Of a DNA stretch of 41,333 nt, positions 8,322 through 17,100 are shown piece after piece; positions within the stretch are counted from its first letter, which is position 1, and the number at the start of each line of letters is the position of its first letter. Made by a program: the position numbers and the translations under genes. The notes beneath the pieces were generated by a model. The model was given only the letters and a program-made list of their open reading frames with translations, was not told where the DNA came from and made no database searches. Source of the DNA: an uncultured Candidatus Melainabacteria bacterium (GTDB taxonomy: Bacteria; Cyanobacteriota; Vampirovibrionia; Gastranaerophilales; Gastranaerophilaceae); NCBI GenBank assembly GCA_934754505.1, contig CAKVIE010000021.1:1-41333 (forward strand), given 5' to 3'.

Positions 8322-8357
8322 AATCGGATTATAGCAGTAAAAACAATTTATGCAAAG

Positions 8358-10532
8358 CTATTTATTCATATTTTTGTATATATTAACAAGTTGTTCGTCA
8401 GTTTTTTGGAAGCCTTCGACCTTATAGACGAGTTTATAACCGTGTTTTATAAAAGCAATCGGGTTATGATAACAACGAGAATTTGTAATTTTGTTGTCGG
8501 GTTCTGTCATCCATTTCAAATTGTTTTCTCTTTGGCTTGTAAACAAGCATTTTGCGAAAACTTTATCGTTGAATTCATAAAAAACTTCATTTCCGTCAGA
8601 GCCGTCATTGTAATTAGTTACGGCATTTCTGTACTTTTGAACTTCTTTTATATTGGTATTATTTTGTGTATTCGGAACTAAAATATAATCGTATTTTTGC
8701 CAATCGATGTCCTTTTCGTCAGTGTTTTCAAGTAATTTGTATTCTAAATTGTATTTATCGTTTTCCAAATGTTTAGGCAAATAAATATTTTGTCCGGAAG
8801 ATGCGAAATACAGTATTTTAACTGGATTTTTCTCGGATTTTGTCAAAGTTACCAGCTGACATGCAGGTGACGGGTTGTTGAAATCTATATTTGCACAAAC
8901 GATTTTATCTTTGAAAGATTGAATTGTCGGATTTTTGTAAAAAACGTATAAAAGTTGAAGAGATAAACGTCTTTCATAAAAATAATATCCGAAAGTCAAA
9001 AGATAAATCATAATGATAGAAACAAAAATTTTGAATTTATCTGATTTTTTGCGGTAAAACATATAAATCAAAATCGGAGCTGCTAAAACGACAAACATCA
9101 TTATAAATCTTACGCTGAAAATCATATAAACCAAAGTAGCGGATAAAATAAGGATATTTATAATAAAAGCCGCTGCTATCAAGGCTAAAAACAGTCTTTT
9201 TTGTGATTTTTTATAATTTTTCAAAGCAATTATTAATGCAGGAATAAAAAGCAAAATACCTAAAATTCCCAAACCGCTCATATTATCGAAGTTATTACCA
9301 ATTTGAAAGAAATTAACATCTAAAGATGTTGAATTAATATCGGGCTGAATTCCGAGTAAAGCTATTACAATCATTGATATAGCGGAAACAAGACGCCAAA
9401 TTTGAACACTAAACGGAAATCCCGAAAAATCAATCAGCGAAAAAGTATATCTTATGACATTTGCCGTAAAACCTTGAAAACCGCATTGTAAACGATGATT
9501 TTCAGCAGCATTTACAGAGGATAAAGGATTGCCGAAATCTAAAAAGTTTACGACGTAATTATAACTTCCGAAAAGTATGAAATGGACGATTAAAAATCCG
9601 AAACAGATTAAAAGCGGTTTGTAAAAATCTTTTTTCTTGTACGAATACGAAATCATACCGCAAACTGTTAAAAAGGCAGGTGCTATTTGAATAGCGGGGG
9701 TTTTTGTACCTAATGCAAGTGCGTATAATAATGCTGCAAAACAATATAAAATGTTTGAATTTGATTTAACACCTTTTAAAAATAAAGTTAAAGAAGTCAA
9801 AATTAAGGCAGCTATTGTAATATTCGTTTCTGAACCAGTTACGGCAAACATTACATTATGCATTGTCGTTATTGAAAAAATTGCCCATAAAGTTAATCTC
9901 ATAGGGATTTTTATTTCTTTCAAAAATCCTCTTAAAGCAAAAAGAAAAAGTACGTATGAAAGAAATGAGAATAATCTTACAAAAACATCACTTTTTATAA
10001 AAGAATAAGCCCAAAAATAGAAGATTTCGGAGTTTATCGGCATAATTAATGCTCTGACATCAGCTGTCGTAAAGTGATTTAAGTTACAAGCATCGTACCA
10101 AAACGGCAATCTTGCCAAATGGTAAGAAAAAGCATCTTCATCATGAACAGGTACGAAATACATAAAAATTAAAGAGCCGAAAAGATAGATTAAAAAAGCA
10201 ATTCCGACGTATTTAAGCCATTTATCGCTTTTAAAAGCTGTTTTAATTTTGTTGGTTTCTTCTTCTATTTCTCCTTTAAAATCAGGTTTATTACCAAATT
10301 TTTTGTATAAAACGGAAAGAAATATAAAGGTTAAAATGTTTATTATAAGTACATTTAAGGGCTTTATTGCAGAAAATATCGATAATATTTCGTAAGTTAA
10401 AACGATTTGTGCAAAAAATACCCCTGCAAAAATGTAAACGGCATTGTAGATTTTTTTATTTTCAAAAATTAATGTTAGAAATGTTGATGAAACGACCGTT
10501 AAAATCACGGATATTAATAATAAAAAAGCCAT
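8358..10532 (-). CDS. GT-C membrane glycosyltransferase (family 39/ArnT-like)
   Basis: A 724-aa polytopic membrane protein with about a dozen hydrophobic helices through residue 500 and a polar C-terminal domain (about 520-724), probably outside the membrane. Between early helices lies the acidic loop FVPVHDEDAFSYHLARL (about residues 127-143), which matches the conserved Asp/Glu loop of GT-C enzymes that take sugars from polyprenyl-phosphate donors. A following FTTADVRALIMPINSEIF segment fits the first large extracytoplasmic loop of the same fold. The acceptor and sugar cannot be read from sequence. It lies 35 nt downstream of acpS, with its own TATAAT-like box in the gap; its start codon sits in an inverted repeat (10531-10560). 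Confidence 0.75.
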   Translation of the reverse strand: MAFLLLISVILTVVSSTFLTLIFENKKIYNAVYIFAGVFFAQIVLTYEILSIFSAIKPLNVLIINILTFIFLSVLYKKFGNKPDFKGEIEEETNKIKTAFKSDKWLKYVGIAFLIYLFGSLIFMYFVPVHDEDAFSYHLARLPFWYDACNLNHFTTADVRALIMPINSEIFYFWAYSFIKSDVFVRLFSFLSYVLFLFALRGFLKEIKIPMRLTLWAIFSITTMHNVMFAVTGSETNITIAALILTSLTLFLKGVKSNSNILYCFAALLYALALGTKTPAIQIAPAFLTVCGMISYSYKKKDFYKPLLICFGFLIVHFILFGSYNYVVNFLDFGNPLSSVNAAENHRLQCGFQGFTANVIRYTFSLIDFSGFPFSVQIWRLVSAISMIVIALLGIQPDINSTSLDVNFFQIGNNFDNMSGLGILGILLFIPALIIALKNYKKSQKRLFLALIAAAFIINILILSATLVYMIFSVRFIMMFVVLAAPILIYMFYRKKSDKFKIFVSIIMIYLLTFGYYFYERRLSLQLLYVFYKNPTIQSFKDKIVCANIDFNNPSPACQLVTLTKSEKNPVKILYFASSGQNIYLPKHLENDKYNLEYKLLENTDEKDIDWQKYDYILVPNTQNNTNIKEVQKYRNAVTNYNDGSDGNEVFYEFNDKVFAKCLFTSQRENNLKWMTEPDNKITNSRCYHNPIAFIKHGYKLVYKVEGFQKTDEQLVNIYKNMNK

Positions 10533-10560
10533 ATAATTCCTCTTTTCAAAAGAATTATAT
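10531..10560 (-). promoter_or_regulatory. Inverted repeat over the glycosyltransferase start
   Basis: ATATAATTC (10531-10539) pairs with GAATTATAT (10552-10560). On the minus strand the ribosome site AGAGG lies in the 12-nt loop and the ATG at the edge of the 3' arm. The other arm contains a TATAAT that could be a -10 box. Function as an operator or an RNA hairpin is possible; chance from AT richness is also possible. Confidence 0.4.
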
Positions 10561-10567
10561 CATAAAA

Positions 10568-10936
10568 TTATTCTGTTTTTATGACAATAACGGAAGCAAG
10601 AGCATTACCGTTGCCGTGAGAGAGGCTTAATCGGAATTTAAAATTATCAAACCCGTTTTTCAAAATCGTAATTTGCGGAACTCCGTCATCAGTGTTGGTG
10701 ACTTCTATGTCAGAATAGTTGATTTTATTGATGTTTAAGGAAGATAAAGCCTTGTAAACCGCTTCTTTTGCACTGAACCTTACGGCAAGATGTTTTGCGG
10801 GAAATCTGTGTGAAAAACAGTAATCAATTTCTTTTTCGGAAAAAATTCTTTTAACGAGTTCATCATCGGCGGAATATTTTTCAAACCTTTGGATATTTTC
10901 AATATCAATACCGGTTGAAATGTCCTCAAAATTCAT
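10568..10936 (-). CDS. acpS: Holo-[acyl-carrier-protein] synthase
   Basis: Transfers 4'-phosphopantetheine from CoA to the serine of acyl carrier protein. It has 122 residues, typical of AcpS. The magnesium-binding STGIDIENIQRFE is near residues 7-19, and the second signature, RFSAKEAVYKAL, is near 53-64. Its ATG shares one base with the stop of dgkA (TAATG), so translation is probably coupled. It is in the minus-strand operon pgpH-ybeY-dgkA-acpS. Confidence 0.95.
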   Translation of the reverse strand: MNFEDISTGIDIENIQRFEKYSADDELVKRIFSEKEIDYCFSHRFPAKHLAVRFSAKEAVYKALSSLNINKINYSDIEVTNTDDGVPQITILKNGFDNFKFRLSLSHGNGNALASVIVIKTE

Positions 10937-11322
10937 TAGAATACTCCTTTTAATGCGGATAAAATTTTACTTCCGAAAAGTAACAAACCTATTATAACGG
11001 TTGAACAAGATGCAGTGCAAACAGCTGCTGCGGCTAAATCTTTTGCCATTCCGACGAGTTTGGAATATTTGTTTTTGTAAACCGCATCAAGGGTGAATTC
11101 AATCGCCGAATTAAAAATTTCCGCAACTAAAACCAAGGCGGCTGCAAAAATTAAAATGCAAAATTCTAATATTGAAAATCTAAGTACAAAACCCAAAATT
11201 ATTGCAATAGCTGACATTGTTAATTGTCTTATAAAATTTCTTTGCGATTTAAGAGCTAAAAGAATTCCTCTGCGAGCGTAGGAAAAGCTTTTGAGAAAAT
11301 CTGTTTCAGAGTATTTAGACAT
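10936..11322 (-). CDS. dgkA: Diacylglycerol/undecaprenol kinase family protein
   Basis: A 128-aa integral membrane kinase with three predicted helices. The family motif is visible as VAEIFNSAIEFTLD near residues 65-78 (usual E(I/L)xNTAIE), and the N-terminal SFSYARRGILLALKSQRNFI matches the surface helix of the family. In Gram-positive relatives this enzyme phosphorylates undecaprenol; in proteobacteria it phosphorylates diacylglycerol, and the substrate here cannot be decided. It overlaps ybeY by 8 nt upstream and acpS by 1 nt downstream. The ybeY-dgkA pair after a PgpH-type protein is a widespread gene order. Confidence 0.9.
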   Translation of the reverse strand: MSKYSETDFLKSFSYARRGILLALKSQRNFIRQLTMSAIAIILGFVLRFSILEFCILIFAAALVLVAEIFNSAIEFTLDAVYKNKYSKLVGMAKDLAAAAVCTASCSTVIIGLLLFGSKILSALKGVF

Positions 11323-11815
11323 TCAAAATATCCTTAATTTTGTTTTGAGTTTTCACAACAAAATTATAGTCATCTTCTGTTTGATGGTCAAAACCTAACA
11401 GGTGAAGCATTCCGTGAGCTGCAATAAGCCTTGCTTCATCTTCTGTGGTGACGTTATTTTGAGCGGCTTGTTCTTTGATTTTATCGAGTGAGATGATAAT
11501 TTCGCCGAGATTTATTTCACCGTCTAAAATAAAAACATCGTCAGAATCGGCAAAGATTGCGAATGTGATGACATCTGTCGGTCGGTCAATGTTTCTGTAT
11601 TCTCTGTTTATTCTGTGAATTTCTTCATTATTGCAGAGAACTATGTCAAAGACGAGAGTGTTATATCTTTTACCTTTAAGGCAGCTGTTTTTCTTAATTT
11701 CGGGTAAAGTCAGCATATATTCACACATTTTTTTGACGTCGTTGTGAAAATCGACTTCGTCGAAAGGAAATTCTTCGTAAATATTTTCAATAAAGATATT
11801 AATTGTCTTTTTCAT
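11315..11815 (-). CDS. ybeY: Endoribonuclease YbeY
   Basis: Zinc-dependent single-strand endoribonuclease needed for 16S rRNA 3' end maturation and ribosome quality control. It has 166 residues. The metal motif AAHGMLHLLGFDH (about 129-141, pattern HGxLHLxGxDH) is intact, preceded by RPTDVITFA near 79 and LGEIIIS near 103, both hallmarks of the UPF0054 fold. It overlaps pgpH by 17 nt and dgkA by 8 nt, indicating translational coupling. Confidence 0.96.
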   Translation of the reverse strand: MKKTINIFIENIYEEFPFDEVDFHNDVKKMCEYMLTLPEIKKNSCLKGKRYNTLVFDIVLCNNEEIHRINREYRNIDRPTDVITFAIFADSDDVFILDGEINLGEIIISLDKIKEQAAQNNVTTEDEARLIAAHGMLHLLGFDHQTEDDYNFVVKTQNKIKDILNV

Positions 11816-13985
11816 TGTCAGGCTTCAAATTTTCGGGAAGAATTTTGTCTGTCGGAATGACATTTGTTTTAGCTCTGTTTTCAAGTTCTTCCAGAATGTT
11901 ATCGTGATATTTAATTCTTTGGTGGTGAATAGCTCTTAAAGATTTACCGAAAGTTTCGGCAATAATTTTGAGGTCTTTAAGTGAAAGCGGACATTCAGAG
12001 AGTTGACCGTCATTCAATTTTTCGACGATTAATTTGTTAATAAATGTTTCAAGACCTTCTTGAGAATATTCTTTAAGAGTTCTTGATGCAGATTCCACGG
12101 TATCGGCAATCATAACGATTGCGGTTTCTTTTGTTTGAGGTTTCGGACCTGAGTAGCGGAATTTATCCTGATCCACATTGTCCATACCTTCTTGTTTTAC
12201 GGCTTGAGTGTAAAAATATGATGCCAAAGTCGTTCCGTGGTGTTGAGCGATAAAATCTTTTATAATATCGGGAAGTTTATATTCGTCAGCGAGTTCAAGA
12301 CCGTCTTTAACGTGAGAAATAATAACCATTTTACTTAATCTCGGATTAAGTTTGCAGTGAGGGTTTTCGATACCGTAGTAATTTTGGTTTTCGATAAAGA
12401 AAAGCGGTCTTTTAAGTTTTCCGACATCGTGATAAAGGGAACCGACACGAGCGAGAGCGGCATTAGCACCGATAGCTTCAGCAGCAGCTTCTGCAAGTGT
12501 TGATAACATCATTGAGTGAGAAAACGTTCCGGGGGCTTCAAACTGAAGGCGTTTGAGCAAAGGTTGATTTGCATCACCGAGTTCAGCCAAACCGTAAGGA
12601 GTAATAATTCCCGATAAACCTTCAAGCAAGGGGAGCATACCGAGTGCAAAAATTCCGCTGAAAAGGCAGTTTACGAAACCGAAAACGAGATCGGGAACGA
12701 ACCATTTTGTTGCCATATCTGTTAAGCAAAGCTGCAAAAGGTAAAGTGACAATATGCAAAGTAGCATAACAATTGAAATTTCAAGACCGACTTTGATAAG
12801 TTGAAATCTTTTCATGAAATTTATTTTAGAGGTGCAGATTGCCGTAAAGAAAGCAACGATGATGAAAACGGAAATTCTGCCTGCAGAAAGCCAAAGAGCA
12901 GAGGTTATCATAACGGTTAAAATTACTGATATGAAAAAGGCTGTTCTTGGGTTTGTAAATACGGAGAGCATAATTACAAAAGCAGGTATCGGGAGCAGAT
13001 AAATCGACCAATCGGGTGGAATTATGACCGCAATGAACGTCAGCATAAGAGATAAGAACGTTATTACGGAGATATGTTTTTTGTTTAAAAACTGTTTATC
13101 AAACATTTTGAGGTAGTTGTAAATCGCAAAAATTCCGATAACAAATATTGCGAAAATACCTGCTACACCTTTTCCGTTAATCTGAACGATACTGTAACCT
13201 GCTTTTAAAAGAGCATCTTTTTTAACTTTTGTAATTCTTTCGCCTTGAGAGATAATTTTATCGCCTTTTTCAAAAACGACTCTGATTGGAGCAACGGAAT
13301 CTGCGGCATTTTTCTTTGCTGTTTCGGTTGCAACTTCGTCCAAAACCATATTGGGGACAATAACTTGTTCAAGCAGACAGTCTATGAGTTTAATTTGGTT
13401 TCTTGTGGTTTCCATATCAACATTTTTCGCAATAATTTTAGCAATATTATTGTCATAGATGTCTTTTTCCGTAATTCCTTGAGCGAGGACACGTCGAAGA
13501 GTCGATTTTGCTTTGGTAAATAAAATATTATTAGCTTCTTTATCCGAGTTAAGGAAGAAAGCTGCGAGGTAGTCTTCTTTTTCGTCATCGGTGAGATCAA
13601 AAAGAGCGAGAAGTCTTGCGTGTTTTTCACTGAAAGTACCTTCTGAAGATTTAATTTGGTACATAGAAACGATTAAGTTATCAAAATCGTTGAGAATGAA
13701 CATATCTTCAGCAGGGCGCATAACAGGGTCAAGTTTTTGAGCAAGTTCTTTTCGTCTTTGTTCTGTTTTGAAAGTATCAACAACTTCGATAGTTTTTTCT
13801 GCATAGACGTCGTGTCTTGCGATGTTATTTTCGTCGATTAAGCTTCTGAAGAAGAAGTGTTTTGATGCGAGAAGCAATGTAAACACTAAAGCGAAACCGA
13901 GAAGCAGCAGAGTGTTTCTCAAAGATGTTGATGTGAAAAATTTTATATAATCGGGCTTATTAGCCTCTGTTTTACTATTTACCAT
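11799..13985 (-). CDS. pgpH: 7TM-HD phosphodiesterase, PgpH/YqfF family
   Basis: A 728-aa protein with the architecture of PgpH. It has an N-terminal anchor helix (about 20-38), an extracytoplasmic 7TMR-HD ligand domain to about 265, seven membrane helices (about 270-470), and a cytosolic HD domain. The catalytic residues show as FSHSMMLSTLAEAAA near 492 and LYHDVGKLKRP near 520, with HVKDG and AQHHGTTLASYFY further on. Characterised members in Listeria hydrolyse cyclic di-AMP, so c-di-AMP turnover is the expected role by homology. It heads an overlapping operon with ybeY, dgkA and acpS; phoH, a common upstream partner, is not adjacent. Confidence 0.93.
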   Translation of the reverse strand: MVNSKTEANKPDYIKFFTSTSLRNTLLLLGFALVFTLLLASKHFFFRSLIDENNIARHDVYAEKTIEVVDTFKTEQRRKELAQKLDPVMRPAEDMFILNDFDNLIVSMYQIKSSEGTFSEKHARLLALFDLTDDEKEDYLAAFFLNSDKEANNILFTKAKSTLRRVLAQGITEKDIYDNNIAKIIAKNVDMETTRNQIKLIDCLLEQVIVPNMVLDEVATETAKKNAADSVAPIRVVFEKGDKIISQGERITKVKKDALLKAGYSIVQINGKGVAGIFAIFVIGIFAIYNYLKMFDKQFLNKKHISVITFLSLMLTFIAVIIPPDWSIYLLPIPAFVIMLSVFTNPRTAFFISVILTVMITSALWLSAGRISVFIIVAFFTAICTSKINFMKRFQLIKVGLEISIVMLLCILSLYLLQLCLTDMATKWFVPDLVFGFVNCLFSGIFALGMLPLLEGLSGIITPYGLAELGDANQPLLKRLQFEAPGTFSHSMMLSTLAEAAAEAIGANAALARVGSLYHDVGKLKRPLFFIENQNYYGIENPHCKLNPRLSKMVIISHVKDGLELADEYKLPDIIKDFIAQHHGTTLASYFYTQAVKQEGMDNVDQDKFRYSGPKPQTKETAIVMIADTVESASRTLKEYSQEGLETFINKLIVEKLNDGQLSECPLSLKDLKIIAETFGKSLRAIHHQRIKYHDNILEELENRAKTNVIPTDKILPENLKPDNEKDN

Positions 13986-14070
13986 AGTTTTTGCCTATTA
14001 AGGCTCCTTAATAAAATACTTAATCGTATTTTTGCACATAAATACCGAAAATGCAACTTTTGGCAACAAT

Positions 14071-14099
14071 TTGATATTTTGAAATTATAATTATATAAT
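14071..14099 (+). promoter_or_regulatory. Promoter of the AsmA-like gene
   Basis: TTGATA (14071-14076), a 17-bp spacer, then consensus TATAAT (14094-14099). The predicted transcription start at about 14106 is 0-3 nt before the ATG at 14109, with no ribosome site between, which suggests a leaderless or nearly leaderless mRNA. Confidence 0.75.
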
Positions 14100-14108
14100 A
14101 CGATATAA

Positions 14109-17100
14109 ATGAGGGATATGAATATAGTTTTCAAATACATAAAAATAGTCTTGTTTGTGTTGATATTGTTCATATTGACCGAATTTTTTCATGTTTTTTA
14201 TCTGCCGAGGGCGGTAAATGTTGAGGATTTAACGAGAAAAGTTTCTTGTATTTTGCAGGATAAGACAGGTTTGTCTTTGAGTGTTGAAAACCCTCAATTC
14301 AAGACATATTTTGATTTTTCGGTGTCATTAGGTGCGGATAAAATTTCTGTTTTGAATGACAAAAAGAGGAACGTTTTTTCGACGGAAAAGACATTCTTTA
14401 GAATTCAGCCATTCGGATTGATTTTTAAGGAGCTTAATCTCAAGGAATTTAGGGCAAAAAATGTTGAGTTCAATGTTTCTGAACTTGATAAAAAATTGCT
14501 TGAGGAGTTTTTGAAAAAAGACAAAGATATGCTTTTGGACGTAAAAGCCAATAATTCCAAGGTTGAAACGGACGGATACAGAATTTACTATTACGATGAG
14601 GTAAGAAAAAAGGATATTGTTTTAGAGGGGCAGACTTTTGATATAAAACCTGTAAAACGAGGTTTGTCTTGCTTGACGACAGACGGAAATTTCAAAATCG
14701 GGGATAAAATTGCCCGATTTAACGTGAATATTTTGAGCAAGTTTTTGTTTAAAAAGAAGTTTAATTTCAAGGATTTTTCGGTTACGGGAAATATTAACGG
14801 AATTGAGTTGAGTGCTTTTGAGCCGTATTTGAATTGCTTTGGAAAGTATGAAAACGCAAAAGGTGAAGCGGATATCGTATTTAATTCGGCATTTGTGGAT
14901 AAAAATACGAATTTGAGTGAAATTAATATAAAATTAAAGGATATTTCGGTAAATGAGGGTGATTTTGAGCATCAAACCATAGCAAGGGGCGAAAGTAAAA
15001 TCAAGACTAAATTAAGAGCTTCGGGTAAAATGCTTGAGGTTGAAGAACTTGCGGTTGACGGTGATGGTTTTTCGCTTAGAGGCAAAGGAAAAGTTGAAAA
15101 TTACACTTCCGATAAACCGTATTTGGATTTGGCATTGCTGCTTTCACCGTCAAAAGCTGCGAAAATATTGGATTTGCTTCCATACGGAATTTGTCAGGAA
15201 ATAAATGTTGTTAAAAAAGCGGGTGTATCGGGTGATGTTTCAGGTGCATTGAAAATCATTGGAAAAATTCCTGAAATAAGGCTTTTCGGAAATGTTGAAG
15301 CGACAAATGTAGTTGCATTGCGTGGAAAAACCAATCCTCATAAGGGCATAATTAAATTATATTTTAAAGACGAAGAAGTTTATACGGATATTTGTGTTGA
15401 AACACCTGAAAATCAAAAGTTTTTTATGACAGGTACGGGGCAGATTTACGATAAAAAACCGAGTGAATTTAATATAAAAACGACGGACAAATTAAGCGGA
15501 AAATTGGCTTGTGACATTTTGATTCCCGTGAGCCAAATTTTCGGATTTGAAATAGGACCTGTTTCAATATTGAGTGTTGACAGTGGTTTCGGCAAGGCAA
15601 ATCTGCATATAAAAGGTACAAAAAAAATTGCGGATTTGAATGGAAAAATTGAAATATCAAAGGCTCGGGGAAATTTCAAAGACATTAATGCGAAATTGCA
15701 GACGGATTTAGATTTGATATTTGTCGGCAAAGATATATTTTATAAGGCTAAAAATTCAGCAGTTAACGGTTATACGGCATTTTTTGACGGTAAATCGACG
15801 ACATTGGGTGACGTTGATTTGAATTTTGGGGTAAAATCGGCTGATACGCAGGTGGTGCTTAATGTTTTGCATACAAGTCCGCTTTTGATTGATATTGATA
15901 AAGCCGTTCAATTTATCAAAAAGGCAAACGGAAAGGTTGATTTTTCGGTAAATTTATATGGAAATGTTCCTGTCGGCGGCAAGAAAAAAGCCCTTTCCCG
16001 TCAAGAGATAATTGACAATTTCAAAAAACTGAAAACAAAGGGCAAAATCTATTTAAAAAATAATACAATGTACCTTGCGGATTTCAAAATGCCTGTTTCA
16101 AATGTCGTTGGTAATGCGGAGTTTACGGAGAACAGCTTAAAGGCTGAAAATTTGTCGGCTTATTGCGGAACGTCAAAAATTTCAGTTTCAATAAATGGAG
16201 AAATGCCGAAAGATAATAGCGGCGTTAAAGCTAAAATAGGTATTTCGGGAAAATCGGTCGCAATAAAAGATTCTTTGAATTTTGTTTTGCAATCGGATTT
16301 AGCGAACGGAATTACAATGCCGAAAGCGTTGGTTGACACCTTGAATGGCAGATATGATTTGACTTTAGAGGTTGATGCCGTTAATAATGATGTCGATTTG
16401 AAATCGGTAAAGGCGGTTTTGAAATTTAATCCTGTTTCAAATATTTCTAAGATGATAAACTTCACGGGCGGTAATATCTTGATTGATAAGGGCAACCTTT
16501 TTGTTGATAATTTGGATATAACAAGTGAAAAATCGAAATTGCGGGCAAAAGGCGTCGTTAATCGTTTCTATTTGAATAAACCAAGATATAATTTGAATTT
16601 GTTCGGAAATAATTTGTCGGTAAAAACAATTACGGATATTGCTTCGGGACTTCCCAATCCTGTCGGCAAAATAGTTAAGACCTGCAATAAATACGACGGT
16701 TTGGTAAATTTGAATTTGAAAGTTTCTAATAACGGTGCTGACGGGCATGTTAATTTCAGAAACCTTAAATTCAGACATATAAAGAGTGATGTTCCGTTTA
16801 ATTTCGCATATTTGCCGATAAAAATTACGAATAATACGATTTTGTTTGATAATATCAGCGGAAATCTCGGAAATACCGTTCAAAGCCCGATATTTTTCAA
16901 GATGTTGATTAAAAATTATATGAAAATACCTGTTGTAAACGGAACAGTTGCGATAAAACCGACTTCTGCTTTTGTTGAAAGGTATTTGAATACGAAAATG
17001 TCACACCCGGTGAAAGTAACGGGTGACATAGCCATAAATGCTGATATTAACGGTTCTTTGGACTCGCTTGCGATAGAGCCTGTTATAAAATTGAATAAAG

